DNA of 64,000 nucleotides, from the NCBI GenBank assembly GCA_000471045.1, contig KI301992.1, positions 2,843,452-2,907,451 on the forward strand, given 5' to 3'. The stretch's first letter is position 1. Each line of letters begins with the position of its first letter. Of the stretch, positions 16,858 through 26,544 are shown in pieces. Both the position numbers and the translations under genes were made by a program. A model generated the notes under the pieces. That model searched no databases. It was not told the origin of the DNA and worked only from the letters and a program-made list of their open reading frames with translations. Source of the DNA: an actinobacterium LLX17. GTDB lineage: Bacteria > Actinomycetota > Actinomycetes > Propionibacteriales > Nocardioidaceae.

Positions 16858-16873
16858 TGTGACTGCCGTCACA
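16858..16873. promoter_or_regulatory. CRP/GlxR-type operator upstream of bkdA
   Basis: TGTGA-CTGCCG-TCACA matches the CRP-family consensus TGTGAN6TCACA at every defined base, flanked by A and T (ATGTGA..TCACAT). It lies 92 bases before the bkdA start. If the TACGGT at 16841 is the -10 box, the operator falls just downstream of the start site, a repressing position. Confidence 0.65.
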
Positions 16874-16965
16874 TGGCCGTTCGGGAGGACCACACCCGGT
16901 CCGAGCGGGCGGAGCCACCACACCGGCCGCGGCGACCCCGGGGCCGGACGACCCAGGGGGCACCT

Positions 16966-18081
16966 GTGCACCACGAATCCGCGACCGCGAACAACGTCCA
17001 GCTCGTCCAGCTGTTGACGCCCGACGGCCAGCGCGTCGAGCATCCCGACGCCGCGTGGACCGGCAGCACCGACGACCTGCTCGCGCTCCATCGCGACCTC
17101 GTGCTGACCCGCCGCGTCGACACCGAGGCGTTCGCCCTGCAGCGCCACGGCGAGCTGGGGCTCTGGCCGCCGTGCAAGGGCCAGGAGGCCGCCCAGGTCG
17201 GCACGGCCCGCGCGCTGCGTCCGCAGGACATGGCGTTCGCGAGCTACCGGGGCCACGGCGTCGCCTGGGTGCGCGGCGTGCCGCCGGAGAACCTGCTCGG
17301 GATGTACCGCGGCACGACCCTGGGCGGCTGGGACCCGGCCGAGTTCAACCTCGCCCTGCCGGCCATCATCATCGGCGCCCAGACGTTGCACGCGACCGGC
17401 TACGCCATGGGCCTCACGCTCGACGGCGCGGTGGGCACGGGAGATGCCGATCGCGATGCCGCCGTCATGGTCTACCTCGGTGACGGCGCCACCAGCCAGG
17501 GCGACGTGCTCGAGGCGATGTCCTGGGCGGCGTCCTTCTCGCTGCCGGTCGTGTTCGTCGTCGAGAACAACCACTACGCGATCTCCGTGCCGGTCACCCG
17601 CCAGACCGCGGTGCCCCTGGTGCGCCGTGCCGACGGGTTCGGCTTCCCCGGGATCCGGGTCGACGGCAACGACGTGCTCGCCTGCCACGCGGTCGCCACG
17701 GCCGCGCTCGAGCGGGCGCGTGAGGGCCACGGCCCCACGCTGATCGAGGCCGTCACCTACCGGATGGGCGCGCACACGACGTCCGACGACCCCACCCGTT
17801 ACCGCGACGGCACCGAGTCCGACGACTGGGCAGCCCGCGACCCGATCGACCGGGTCCGCGCCCACCTGCAGCAGCTGGGCGACCACTCGGCGGCCTTCGC
17901 GGCGCTCGAGGACGAGGCCGAGCAGCTCGGCGTCGACCTGCGGGCCGCCTGTGCTGCGATGCCCGAGCCCGACCTGGCCGACCAGTTCGACCGGGTCTTC
18001 GTCGATCCCGACCCCGACCTGCAGCGCCAGCGTGGCGACTACGTCGCCTGGCGCAGCCTCGAGACCGGAGGTGTGGCATGA
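16966..18081 (+). CDS. bkdA: Branched-chain 2-oxoacid / pyruvate dehydrogenase E1 alpha subunit
   Basis: A 371-residue ThDP-dependent subunit. The thiamin diphosphate motif reads GDGATSQGDVLEAMSWAA..VVENN, and YRGHGVAWVRG and the phosphorylation-loop-like YRMGAHTTSDDPTRY are present. GTG 16966 follows an AGGGGG ribosome binding site; in-frame sequence further upstream has no support. It decarboxylates 2-oxoacids with the beta subunit and hands the acyl group to E2. It is first of a three-gene operon, coupled to the next gene by ATGA overlap. Branched-chain rather than pyruvate specificity is inferred from resemblance to mycobacterial BkdABC. Confidence 0.85.
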   Translation: MHHESATANNVQLVQLLTPDGQRVEHPDAAWTGSTDDLLALHRDLVLTRRVDTEAFALQRHGELGLWPPCKGQEAAQVGTARALRPQDMAFASYRGHGVAWVRGVPPENLLGMYRGTTLGGWDPAEFNLALPAIIIGAQTLHATGYAMGLTLDGAVGTGDADRDAAVMVYLGDGATSQGDVLEAMSWAASFSLPVVFVVENNHYAISVPVTRQTAVPLVRRADGFGFPGIRVDGNDVLACHAVATAALERAREGHGPTLIEAVTYRMGAHTTSDDPTRYRDGTESDDWAARDPIDRVRAHLQQLGDHSAAFAALEDEAEQLGVDLRAACAAMPEPDLADQFDRVFVDPDPDLQRQRGDYVAWRSLETGGVA

Positions 18082-19073
18082 CGCGCCGCATGAGCATCGC
18101 CGCCGCGATCAACGCGGGACTGCGCGCAGCGCTGGAGTCCGACGACCACGTGATGCTGATGGGCGAGGACATCGGGCGCCTCGGTGGCGTCTTCCGGGTC
18201 ACGGAAGGACTGCAGAAGGACTTCGGCGAGCGCCGCGTGCTCGACACGCCGTTGGCCGAGTCCGCCATCGTCGGCACCGCCGTCGGCCTCGCGATGCGGG
18301 GGTACCGGCCGGTCGTCGAGATCCAGTTCGACGGCTTCGTCTACCCGGCCTACGACCAGCTGGTGAACCAGGTCGCCCGCCTGCACCACCGCAGCTCCGG
18401 TCAGGTGCGGATGCCGCTCGTCATCCGCATCCCCTACGGCGGTGGCATCGGTGCGGTCGAGCACCACTCCGAGAGCCCTGAGGCGCAGTTCGTCATGACG
18501 CCGGGGCTGAAGGTCGTCGCGCCCGCCACGGCGCACGACGCGTTCTGGATGATCCAGCAGGCCATCGCGTCGGACGACCCCGTGGTGGTCATGGAGCCGA
18601 AGCGCCGGTACTGGGAGAGCGGCGAGGTGGGTGACACTCCCGAGCCGTTGCACGCATCCCAGGTCCGGCGGGAGGGCCAGGCCGCCACTCTCGTGACGTA
18701 CGGGCCGATGGTGCGTACGTGTCTCGACGCCGCCGAGGCCGCGGCGACCGAGGGCGTCGAGCTGGAGGTCGTCGACCTGCGCAGCCTGTCGCCGCTCGAC
18801 CTCGGGCCGGTGGTCGACTCGGTGCGCTCCACCGGTCGCTGCGTCGTGGTGCACGAGGCCCAGCGCACGCTCGGCCTCGGGGCCGAGATCGCGGCGCGCG
18901 TCAGCGAGGAGTGCTTCGTCCACCTGGAGGCCCCGGTGCGCCGGGTCACAGGCTACGACCTGCCCTACCCGCCGAGCCGCGCGGAGGATGAGTTCCTGCC
19001 CGGCGTCGATCGCATCCTCGACGCGGTCGACTCCACCACCGACGACTCGGTCTACGCGGGAGGGGAGTCCTGA
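18078..19073 (+). CDS. bkdB: 2-oxoacid dehydrogenase E1 beta subunit
   Basis: A 331-residue transketolase-type beta subunit. The N-terminal AINAGLRAALESDDHVMLMGEDIG..GGVF and TPLAESAIVGTAVGLAMRG are typical of E1 beta, as is the C-terminal domain from ATLVTYGPMVRTCL. It forms the heterotetramer with BkdA. The start overlaps the bkdA stop and the stop overlaps the E2 start (TGATG), so the three subunits are translationally coupled. Confidence 0.9.
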   Translation: MTRRMSIAAAINAGLRAALESDDHVMLMGEDIGRLGGVFRVTEGLQKDFGERRVLDTPLAESAIVGTAVGLAMRGYRPVVEIQFDGFVYPAYDQLVNQVARLHHRSSGQVRMPLVIRIPYGGGIGAVEHHSESPEAQFVMTPGLKVVAPATAHDAFWMIQQAIASDDPVVVMEPKRRYWESGEVGDTPEPLHASQVRREGQAATLVTYGPMVRTCLDAAEAAATEGVELEVVDLRSLSPLDLGPVVDSVRSTGRCVVVHEAQRTLGLGAEIAARVSEECFVHLEAPVRRVTGYDLPYPPSRAEDEFLPGVDRILDAVDSTTDDSVYAGGES

Positions 19074-20284
19074 TGCCGACCTTCCGACTGCCCGACGTGG
19101 GCGAGGGACTGACCGAGGCCGAGGTGGTGCGCTGGTGCGTCGCGCCCGGCGACACCGTGAAGGTCAACGAGGTGCTGCTGGAGATCGAGACGGCCAAGTC
19201 GGTCGTCGAGCTGCCCAGTCCGTTCGCCGGGGTGGTGGGTGAGCTGCTCGTGCCCGAGGGGCGGACCGTGCCAGTCGGCACGCCGTTGGTGTCCGTCGAG
19301 GCTGCGGGGTCCGAACGCCAGGCCATGCTCGTCGGCTACGGGCCACGGGACGAGGGTGCGCCGCAGCGCCGCCGGCGGCGAGTCCCGGCCGGTGCGACCG
19401 CGACGCTCGAGCCTCCTGCCGCCCCCGCGGCCCGGCCCATGGCGAAGCCCCCCGTGCGCAAGCTCGCGAAGGACCTGGGCGTCGACCTGACGCAGGTGCC
19501 GTGCGACGGGCTCATCACGCGGTCCGACGTCGAGGCCTTCGCCCGCGATCGCGATGTGGTGAGCGAGCCCTCGACCGGTGAGCCCCCGGCCCGTGAACAC
19601 CGAGTGCCGATGACGGCCGTCCGGCGCGCGACGGCCGCGGCAATGGTGCAGTCGGCCTTCACCGCACCGCACGTCACCGAGTGGCTGCAGGTCGACGTCA
19701 GCGCGACGGTCGAGCTGGTCGACCGTCTGCGCGCCGACCGCGCCTGGAAGGACGTCACGATCTCGCCGACGTTGCTGGTGCTGCGCGCCGTGTGCCTGGC
19801 GCTGCAGCGCACGCCCGAGCTCAACGCCGCGTGGGCGGACGAGGAGATCGTGATGCGCGACGCCGTTCACCTGGGGGTTGCGGCCGCCACCGACCGCGGT
19901 CTCGTCGTGCCGGTGGTCCGCGACGCCCAGTCGCTCGACCTGCGCACGCTCGCCGGGCGCACCGCCGAGCTCGTGGCCACGGCGCGCGCGGGCACGATCC
20001 AGCCGGCGCAGATGGCCGGTGGCACCTTCACCGTCACCAACGTCGGCGTCTTCGGCGTCGACGGTGGCACGCCGATCCTGCCGCCGGGGCAGACCGGGAT
20101 CCTGGCCGTGGGCGCGATCGCCCGACGTCCGTGGGTCGACGAGCACGATGCCGTGGTGCCGCGCTGGGTCACGACACTGGCGCTGAGCTTCGACCACCGC
20201 GTCGTCGACGGTGAGCAGGGTTCGCGCTTCCTCACCGACGTGGCCGACCTGCTGCGCGACCCGGGGCTGGCCCTGGCCTGGTGA
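19073..20284 (+). CDS. bkdC: 2-oxoacid dehydrogenase E2, dihydrolipoyl acyltransferase
   Basis: A 403-residue E2 with one lipoyl domain (residues 1-76, lipoyl-lysine in EIETAKSVVE), a Pro/Arg/Ala linker, a peripheral subunit-binding domain (~120-160, VRKLAKDLGVDL), and the catalytic domain ending in LSFDHRVVDGEQGSRFL, which holds the active His and Asp. It transfers the acyl group to CoA. No E3 (lipoamide dehydrogenase) gene is nearby, so a housekeeping Lpd elsewhere is presumably shared. Confidence 0.9.
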   Translation: MPTFRLPDVGEGLTEAEVVRWCVAPGDTVKVNEVLLEIETAKSVVELPSPFAGVVGELLVPEGRTVPVGTPLVSVEAAGSERQAMLVGYGPRDEGAPQRRRRRVPAGATATLEPPAAPAARPMAKPPVRKLAKDLGVDLTQVPCDGLITRSDVEAFARDRDVVSEPSTGEPPAREHRVPMTAVRRATAAAMVQSAFTAPHVTEWLQVDVSATVELVDRLRADRAWKDVTISPTLLVLRAVCLALQRTPELNAAWADEEIVMRDAVHLGVAAATDRGLVVPVVRDAQSLDLRTLAGRTAELVATARAGTIQPAQMAGGTFTVTNVGVFGVDGGTPILPPGQTGILAVGAIARRPWVDEHDAVVPRWVTTLALSFDHRVVDGEQGSRFLTDVADLLRDPGLALAW

Positions 20285-20336
20285 GGGGGACCGGCTGCGT
20301 CCGGAGCGCGGGTGAGGGAGACCTACGATGTGACGA

Positions 20337-21596
20337 GTGATGACGGCCGACCGCCCCCGAGGCCTCTACGCGGTCTGGCTGACGGGCGTCGCGATCTACC
20401 TGCTGGCCGTGTTCCATCGCTCGTCCCTGGCGGTCGCGGGCCTGGAGGCCGCAGACCGGTTCAGCATCTCGGCCTCGCAGCTCGCCAGCTTCACGATGCT
20501 GCAGCTGCTGGTCTACGCGGGGCTCCAGATCCCCGCCGGTCTCGCCATCGACCGGTTCGGGCCGCGTCGCGTCATGACGGTCGGCCTGATCGTGATGACG
20601 ATCGGCCAGGCACTGTTCGCGGTGGCTGACGACTACCTGCCCGCCGTCGGCGCGCGCGTCCTGGTGGGCGCCGGTGACGCGCTGACCTTCGGCTGCGTCC
20701 TCCGTCTGGTCGCCACCTGGTTCCCGGCGCGCCGCATCCCGCTGATCACCCAGCTCACCGCGGTGACGGGGCAGAGCGCGGCGCTGCTCGCGACCCTGCC
20801 GATGACGTGGGCCTTCGCCGAGTGGGGCTGGACGACCGCCTACCTGGTCTCGGCGTCGGTGGGGGTGGTCCTGCTCGTGCTGCTGGTGCTCGTGGTGCGC
20901 GACGCCCCGGACCGTCGGCGCGTGCTCGGCGAGGCCGTGTCGGTCGCCTCGGTGCGGCGCAGCCTGGGTGATGCCTGGTCGCACCCCGGCACCCGGCTCG
21001 GCTTCTGGGTGCACTTCACGACCCAGTTCAGTGCCACCACGATGAGCCTGCTCTGGGGCTACCCGTTCCTGGTGCGCGGCGAGGGCCGCTCACCCCAGGA
21101 GGCGGGTGTGCTGCTGTCGATCCTCGTCGTCGCCGTGATCTGTGCCGGTCCCACGCTGGCCCTCATCACGACCCGATGGCCGTACCACCGGTCCGACCTC
21201 GTGATGGGCCTCGTCGGCGCGATCGTCGCGGTGTGGACCGCCGTGCTGCTGTGGCCGGGCCACGCGCCGACGTGGCTGCTGGTGGTGCTGGTCGTCGTGG
21301 TGGGCGTCGGCGGCCCGGCCTCGATCATCGGCTTCGAGTTCGGCCGGGAGTACAACCCCGACCACCGTCTGGGCGCCGCCATCGGCATCATCAACCAGGG
21401 CGGCTTCTACGCGACGCTGCTGGTGGTGGTGGCCATCGGCATCGTGCTGGACTGGCGGACGCCCGGCGGCTCGTCGGCGTACACGCCGGAGTCGTTCCGG
21501 TGGGCGATGTCGGCGCAGTACGTTCTGTGGGCGCTCGGGCTGGTGCAGATCCTGCGCCTGCGCCGCAGGACCCGGGCGCTGCTGGCCGGTCGCTGA
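20337..21596 (+). CDS. MFS transporter
   Basis: A 418-419-residue transporter with 12 predicted helices. The loop 2-3 motif reads GLAIDRFGPRRVMT. General resemblance is to the nitrate/nitrite-porter-like or sugar-phosphate-like MFS branches, but the substrate is unknown. A TACGAT -10 box (20324-20329) lies seven bases before GTG 20337 and ten before the adjacent ATG 20340, so the transcript is leaderless or nearly so. It is not part of the bkd operon, which ends 52 bases upstream. Confidence 0.85.
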   Translation: MMTADRPRGLYAVWLTGVAIYLLAVFHRSSLAVAGLEAADRFSISASQLASFTMLQLLVYAGLQIPAGLAIDRFGPRRVMTVGLIVMTIGQALFAVADDYLPAVGARVLVGAGDALTFGCVLRLVATWFPARRIPLITQLTAVTGQSAALLATLPMTWAFAEWGWTTAYLVSASVGVVLLVLLVLVVRDAPDRRRVLGEAVSVASVRRSLGDAWSHPGTRLGFWVHFTTQFSATTMSLLWGYPFLVRGEGRSPQEAGVLLSILVVAVICAGPTLALITTRWPYHRSDLVMGLVGAIVAVWTAVLLWPGHAPTWLLVVLVVVVGVGGPASIIGFEFGREYNPDHRLGAAIGIINQGGFYATLLVVVAIGIVLDWRTPGGSSAYTPESFRWAMSAQYVLWALGLVQILRLRRRTRALLAGR

Positions 21597-21603
21597 CGCA
21601 CGA

Positions 21604-21640
21604 AGCCCGCGCGACCGGTGCGTGACCGGAGGCGCGGGCT
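21604..21640. terminator. Hairpin between convergent genes
   Basis: AGCCCGCGC-(19)-GCGCGGGCT forms a perfect nine-pair stem between the MFS stop and the acetyltransferase stop. It probably terminates both. Confidence 0.55.
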
Positions 21641-21669
21641 GTCGGGGGAGCTGAGGAGGGAGGGACCGC

Positions 21670-22158
21670 TCAGGCGGCCTTGACCATCATCAGGTTGGTC
21701 TTGCCGGCGTGCTCGAGCTCGCCGATCTCGTCGTAGCCGCGGCTACGGTGGAAGGCGAGCGAGACGTCGTTGGTCTCGTACACCTCGAGCGCGACGGGGA
21801 CGTCGGACTCGACGGCGTCGTAGAGCTTGCTGGCGACACCCTGGCGACGGTGCGTCTCGGCCACGACGATGCGGTCGAGGTAGACGTAGTCGCGCAGGCG
21901 CTTCTCGAACCAGTGGTAGCGGCTCGATTCGTAGGTGGCGCCCGGGGGCAGCGTGATGACGAATCCGGCGATGTCGCCGCCGTCGTCGACGACCAGCGCC
22001 TGGTCGGCCTGCTTGACCAGCAAGGACAGCGCCTCGTGGTCGAGCGGTCCGACGCCCTCGAGGGCGTTCTGGTTGATGTCGATGATCGCGTCGAAGTCGT
22101 CGCGCTCGATCTCGCGGATGGTGGTCTCGGTCATGGTTGCACTCATGTCTGGCCTCAT
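21670..22158 (-). CDS. GNAT family N-acetyltransferase
   Basis: About 162 residues. The acetyl-CoA loop is visible as VAETHRRQGVASKLYDAVE (QxxGxA/G), with the preceding strand YVYLDRIVV and the C-terminal LAFHRSRGYDEIGEL. The substrate is unknown. Three in-frame ATGs (22158, 22146, 22134) are possible starts. The last gives MTETTIREIERDD, where family homology begins; CATAAT/TAATGT upstream of 22158 may be the -10 box. Confidence 0.8.
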   Translation of the reverse strand: MRPDMSATMTETTIREIERDDFDAIIDINQNALEGVGPLDHEALSLLVKQADQALVVDDGGDIAGFVITLPPGATYESSRYHWFEKRLRDYVYLDRIVVAETHRRQGVASKLYDAVESDVPVALEVYETNDVSLAFHRSRGYDEIGELEHAGKTNLMMVKAA

Positions 22159-22215
22159 CAGCCCCTACATTATGTCAACTCTGCCCAGATTGCACGTTCG
22201 GCCCTCAGCAAGCCC

Positions 22216-23151
22216 TCAGACGTCGAAGGGTCGACCGATGGCCTGCTCCGAGGCTTCCCACAGCAGTCGGGCGAGGTCGGGATCGCGTGCGACGCGGGTC
22301 ATGCCGACCCGGGTGGGCCGCCCCCGGACACCTTGAAGACCCCGAGGTCCCAGGTACTCGCCGCCGCTGAGGGTGGGGTCGGTCGCGGCCATCAGCAGCG
22401 GCCAGGAACCCGCCCGGCCCGACTGCGCGACGAGCTTGGTGCCCTGGTGCATGAGGAAGCCGAGCGGGGAGAAGCCATCCAGACCTACGCCGGTCTTGGT
22501 GAGGTTCGTCGACGCGACGCCGGGATGCGCTGCCACGCTGACCACACCGGGAACCCCCGCCTCGGCGATGCGGCGGTCCAGCTCGAGCGCGAACATCAGG
22601 TTGGCGAGCTTGGACTCGCCGTAGCTCTGCCAGCGCTGGTACGTGCGCGGCGACCCCTCGGGCGTCAGCGAGCGCAGGTCGATGCCCTTGACGGAGGTGT
22701 GGGCGATCGACGAGACCGCGACGACGCGCGCCGCGGAGTCGCGCAGCAGCGGCCAGAGTGCAGCGGTCCAGGCGAAGTGGCCGATGTGGTTGGTGCCGAT
22801 CTGCAGCTCGAAGCCCTGCTCGGTGCGGCGCTCGGGCGGCACCATGATGCCCGCGTTGTTGATGGCGATGTCGATGCGGTCGTACCGCTTCGAGACCTCG
22901 GCGGCGGCCGTGTCGACCGACCTCAGGTCGGCGAGGTCGAGGGCCACGACGTCGACGACGGCACCCGGCTCCTCGCGCGTCAGCCACGCCACGGTCTCGT
23001 CGGCCTTGGCCTCGTCACGGGCCGTCACCACGAGCTCGGCGCCGTGGCGGGCGAGCTCGAGGGAGGTGTGGCGGCCGAGGCCGCCGGTCACGCCGGTCAG
23101 CAGCACCCGGCGTCCGCTGAGGTCGGGGATGTCGTCCGTGCTCCAGGTCAT
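22216..23151 (-). CDS. Short-chain dehydrogenase/reductase (retinol-dehydrogenase-like)
   Basis: A 311-residue classical SDR. The cofactor motif TGVTGGLGRHTSLELA, NNAGIM, the active-site Ser in VSSIAH and the YGESK (Y-x-x-x-K) motif are complete. Length and the LTGVTGGLG wording match oxidoreductases related to WWOX/retinol dehydrogenase; the substrate is unknown. ATG 23151 has a TAGGGT -10 box seven bases upstream (23159-23164, minus strand). Confidence 0.85.
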   Translation of the reverse strand: MTWSTDDIPDLSGRRVLLTGVTGGLGRHTSLELARHGAELVVTARDEAKADETVAWLTREEPGAVVDVVALDLADLRSVDTAAAEVSKRYDRIDIAINNAGIMVPPERRTEQGFELQIGTNHIGHFAWTAALWPLLRDSAARVVAVSSIAHTSVKGIDLRSLTPEGSPRTYQRWQSYGESKLANLMFALELDRRIAEAGVPGVVSVAAHPGVASTNLTKTGVGLDGFSPLGFLMHQGTKLVAQSGRAGSWPLLMAATDPTLSGGEYLGPRGLQGVRGRPTRVGMTRVARDPDLARLLWEASEQAIGRPFDV

Positions 23152-23170
23152 GCCCGACACCCTACGGGCG

Positions 23171-23695
23171 TCAGCCGTCGACGTCCGAGGAGCGTGCCCG
23201 GCGGCGCTGCCAGAAGATGAGGGCCGCCAGCAGCAGCCCAGTGCCGAGCCCGAGCATGCCGATGCTCTGGCCGCGGTTCGCGGCGTCGAAGCCGTCAACG
23301 ACGGCGTACCCGTAGCCGGCGTTGTCGGGTCGACCGTCGGTGGGCGCGCACTGCACGGTGACGCTCGCAGGTCCGGACGTGTCGATCGCCAGGAGGTGCC
23401 ACCGGGTGCCGCCGGAGTCGACCGACAGGTCGAGGGCCGCCTCGGGAACGGCGTCAGGCTCGGCCTCCGGCTGGTCAACGGGGCGGGTCGTGCAGGCGAT
23501 CTCGCGACCGTCCTGCGCCTGGTCGGTGAAGACCGCGAGCGCGCCATCCTTCGCGTCGACGGGCTTGACGGCGGGAGTCACCTCGGCGCTGCGCACGCCG
23601 TCCCACGCGCTCGCCGCGATGGCGGTGCCGGTCATCGAGCCGCCCAGCGCCACGGCCAGGGCGGCGAGGTACCAGAGGGGGTTCGTCAGACGCAC
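23171..23695 (-). CDS. Hypothetical membrane-anchored extracellular protein
   Basis: A 174-residue protein with an N-terminal helix (~8-28), an external domain with two cysteines (IACTTRP and VQCAPTD, likely a disulfide) and a C-terminal helix (~143-162) followed by RRRARSS. No known family is recognised. GTG 23695 has a TAGAGT -10 box six bases upstream. It lies only 19 bases before the SDR start and may be read through into it. Confidence 0.75.
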   Translation of the reverse strand: MRLTNPLWYLAALAVALGGSMTGTAIAASAWDGVRSAEVTPAVKPVDAKDGALAVFTDQAQDGREIACTTRPVDQPEAEPDAVPEAALDLSVDSGGTRWHLLAIDTSGPASVTVQCAPTDGRPDNAGYGYAVVDGFDAANRGQSIGMLGLGTGLLLAALIFWQRRRARSSDVDG

Positions 23696-23735
23696 GAGGA
23701 CACTCTAGGCGGCGAGCGAGCCACGAAGGGTCGTC

Positions 23736-24521
23736 TCAAAAGGTGAGGGTCATCGCGTCGAGCACGCGGCGAGCGAGGTCGGCGTCGCCCTCGACGGCCA
23801 CCTCGACGTCGTCGGGACCGCGTCGGCCGGCGGCGAGCACGGTGAACGCCTCGGTCGTCATCGTCAGCGTGGCGTCCGGCTCGGCGTCGTCGTCGCGTCG
23901 CGCGCGTCCGTCGTCACCGACCACGGCGCCCACGGTGAACGGGACACCGCCATCGACGACCCATCGCACGGCGGTGCCCGCCGGCGCCTTGACCTTCTTG
24001 CCGAGCACGAACGGCATCCCGGCGGCGAACGTGTGCGCCGTGACGGCCGCCCCGGCGCTGCCGAGGTTGCCCGGCAGGTCCACCGCGCGTCGCACGTCCT
24101 GCTCGTGCGTCCACACGTCGACGACGCGGTTGCGCAGCAGCGTCTCCCAGGACCACGGGACCCCGGACGGGGTGACCGGGGCGATCTGCGACGGGTCCTC
24201 GGGCAGCTCCGCGAGGGCCGAGTACCGAGCCGCCACGGCGTGCTGGAACTCGGTCACGACGTCGGGCGTGGGCACCGACCGGCGCTCGGCCACCCCCGCC
24301 GCGGTGTAGTCGGACGGGACGACGGCAGCGTCACCGGCCGGTTCCGGGGCGCTCAGGAGGACGGTCTCGAGGTGCGCCAGGTGGGCCAGCACGTCGTGCA
24401 CGGTCCACTCGGGGCAGTCGGTGGGCAGCTGCAGCTGCTCGACGGTGAGCCCTTCGGCGAGCTCGACGACGGCGTCGGCGGCGGACTTCCACGCCTCGAC
24501 GAACACACGCAGGTCGGTCAT
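23736..24521 (-). CDS. Maleylpyruvate isomerase family mycothiol-dependent enzyme
   Basis: A 261-residue DinB/MDMPI-fold protein. The N-terminal helix bundle has the metal-binding histidines in TVHDVLAHLAHLE and in WTHEQDVRRA, and the C-terminal domain is the small MDMPI_C/SCP-like half. The family uses mycothiol, the actinobacterial thiol, for isomerisation or S-transfer; the substrate is unknown. The ATG has a CACAGT -10-like box six bases upstream. Confidence 0.8.
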   Translation of the reverse strand: MTDLRVFVEAWKSAADAVVELAEGLTVEQLQLPTDCPEWTVHDVLAHLAHLETVLLSAPEPAGDAAVVPSDYTAAGVAERRSVPTPDVVTEFQHAVAARYSALAELPEDPSQIAPVTPSGVPWSWETLLRNRVVDVWTHEQDVRRAVDLPGNLGSAGAAVTAHTFAAGMPFVLGKKVKAPAGTAVRWVVDGGVPFTVGAVVGDDGRARRDDDAEPDATLTMTTEAFTVLAAGRRGPDDVEVAVEGDADLARRVLDAMTLTF

Positions 24522-24538
24522 GGGGTCACTGTGACACG

Positions 24539-24573
24539 CGACGGGCCCCTTCCGTGAACGAAGGGGCCCGTCG
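24539..24573. terminator. 14-pair terminator hairpin
   Basis: CGACGGGCCCCTTC-cgtgaac-GAAGGGGCCCGTCG is a perfect stem just after the stop of the acyl-CoA dehydrogenase gene (minus strand). No T-run follows. Confidence 0.7.
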
Positions 24574-24587
24574 TCAGGAGGCGTGCG

Positions 24588-26450
24588 TCAGAACGCGGCC
24601 TCGTCGAGCTCCATGATCGACAGGTCGACCGACTCGGCGATGGTGCGCTCGGCCGACAGCTTCGGCAGCACCTCGCGCACGAAGAACGACGCCGCGGCGA
24701 CCTTGCCCTCGTAGAAGTGGCGGTCGGCCGTGGAGACCTCGCCGCCGAGCTTCTCGAGCGCGACCTCGGCGCCGCGCAGCAGCAGCCACGAGACCACCAG
24801 GTCGCCGAGCACGTACACCAGGCGGGTGGTGTTCAGGCCGACCTTGTAGATGTTGGTGATGTCACCCTTCTCGTCGGCCGGGTTGGCGGCCATGAGGTCG
24901 GTGAAGATCGTGCCGATGATGGCCGTGGCGTCCTCGAGGCCCTTGGCCAGCAGCTCACGCTCGACCTTGAGGCGACCGTTGCCGGCGTCGCTCTTGGCGA
25001 ACTGCTCGATCTCGTTGGACAGGTAGCCGATCGCGCGGCCCTTGTCCTTGACGATCTTGCGGAAGAACAGGTCCTGGCCCTGGATCGCCGTGGTGCCCTC
25101 GTAGAGGGTGTCGATCTTGGCGTCGCGGACGTACTGCTCGACCGGGTAGTCCTGCAGGAAGCCCGAACCGCCGAAGGTCTGCAGCGACTCGGTGCCCAGG
25201 ATGACCCACGAGCGCTCGGAGCCGTAGCCCTTGACGATCGGCAGCAGGAGGTCGTTGACGGCCTCGGCCATCTCGGCGTCCTCGCCCGCGGCGGTCTTGA
25301 TCATGACCTCGTCCTGGAACGTGGCCGTGTAGAGCATCAGCGAGCGCAGGCCCTCGGCGAACGCCTTCTGCGTGAGCAGCGAGCGGCGCACGTCGGGGTG
25401 GTGCGTGATGGTCACGCGCGGCGCGGCCTTGTCGGCGGCCTGCGTGAGGTCGGCGCCCTGCACGCGCTCCTTGGCGAACTCGAGCGCGTTGAGGTAGCCG
25501 GTCGACAGCGTGGCGATGGCCTTCGCGCCGACGAACATGCGGGCGTTCTCGATGACGCGGAACATCTGGTTGATGCCGTCGTGCACCTCGCCGAGCAGCC
25601 AGCCGCGGGCCGGGGTGGTCTCGCCGAAGGTGACCTCGCACGTCGTGGACACCTTGATGCCCATCTTCTTCTCGACGTTGGTGACGTGGGCGCCGTTGCG
25701 CTCACCGGTCAGCTCGCCGGTCTCGACGTCGAAGTGGTGCTTGGGCACGAGGAAGAGGCTCAGGCCCTTGGTGCCGGGTCCGCCGACGCCCTCGACGCCC
25801 TGGGGACGGGCGAGCACGAGGTGCATGATGTTCTCGGACATGTCGTGCTCGGCCGAGGTGATGAAGCGCTTGACGCCCTCGATGTTCCAGGTGCCGTCCT
25901 CGTTCGGGAAGGCCTTGGTGCGGCCGGCGCCCACGTCGGAGCCCGCGTCGGGCTCGGTGAGGACCATGGTGGCGCCCCACTCGCGCTCGATCATGTGCTT
26001 GGCGATGGTCTTGTCGCGGTCGATGCCGTTCTCGAAGACGATGCGGGCGAAGGCGGGGCCGCAGGCGTACATCCAGATGGGCGGGTTGGCGCCCAGCACG
26101 AACTCGGCGCTGCCCCAGATCAGCGAGCCGGGGGCGACCTGGCCGCCGAGCTCCTCCGGGACGGAGAGGCGCCACCACTCGGCGTCCATCCAGCTGCGGT
26201 AGCTCTTCTTGAACGCCTCGGGCATCGTGACGCTGGTCGTGGCCGGGTCGTAGACCGGCGGGGTGCGGTCGGACTCGGCGAAGGACGGCGCGAGCTCCTC
26301 GCGGGAGAGGCGGTCGATCTCGACCACGATGCTGCGGGCGGTGTCGGCGTCGATCTCCTCGAACGGCGCCTTGCCGAGGATCTCCTGGCGGTTGAACAGC
26401 TCGAAGAGGTTGAACTCGACGTCACGCAGGTTGCTCTTGTAGTGGCTCAT
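24588..26450 (-). CDS. fadE5: Acyl-CoA dehydrogenase, FadE5-like
   Basis: A 620-residue protein, the long acyl-CoA dehydrogenase form with an extra N- and C-terminal helical domain. It starts [19 protein letters not shown], as mycobacterial FadE5 does, so ATG 26450 is preferred over 26462. The FAD-binding middle-domain signature [19 protein letters not shown] is clear, and the catalytic Glu is likely in [18 protein letters not shown]. It oxidises fatty acyl-CoA to enoyl-CoA. A small palindrome (TACTGAGAAGTA) about 95 bases upstream may be a fatty-acid regulator site. Confidence 0.9.
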   Translation of the reverse strand: MSHYKSNLRDVEFNLFELFNRQEILGKAPFEEIDADTARSIVVEIDRLSREELAPSFAESDRTPPVYDPATTSVTMPEAFKKSYRSWMDAEWWRLSVPEELGGQVAPGSLIWGSAEFVLGANPPIWMYACGPAFARIVFENGIDRDKTIAKHMIEREWGATMVLTEPDAGSDVGAGRTKAFPNEDGTWNIEGVKRFITSAEHDMSENIMHLVLARPQGVEGVGGPGTKGLSLFLVPKHHFDVETGELTGERNGAHVTNVEKKMGIKVSTTCEVTFGETTPARGWLLGEVHDGINQMFRVIENARMFVGAKAIATLSTGYLNALEFAKERVQGADLTQAADKAAPRVTITHHPDVRRSLLTQKAFAEGLRSLMLYTATFQDEVMIKTAAGEDAEMAEAVNDLLLPIVKGYGSERSWVILGTESLQTFGGSGFLQDYPVEQYVRDAKIDTLYEGTTAIQGQDLFFRKIVKDKGRAIGYLSNEIEQFAKSDAGNGRLKVERELLAKGLEDATAIIGTIFTDLMAANPADEKGDITNIYKVGLNTTRLVYVLGDLVVSWLLLRGAEVALEKLGGEVSTADRHFYEGKVAAASFFVREVLPKLSAERTIAESVDLSIMELDEAAF

Positions 26451-26544
26451 GGCCTGTTCCATCCCTCGGGGGTCGGGGTGTTGTGCGGTCGTGCGGGGGG
26501 TCAGGGTGCGTCCGGGCCCGTGGGTCCCGGCCTTCCGAGTGTAC

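Noticed and set aside
17170..17180. Extra TGCAAG -35 box inside bkdA
   Set aside because: It lies in coding sequence and has no CCTACC at 19 bases.
22159..22190. TTGACA upstream of the GNAT gene as a -35 box
   Set aside because: It overlaps the likely -10 region (TTGACATAAT), so the two cannot be used together with normal spacing.
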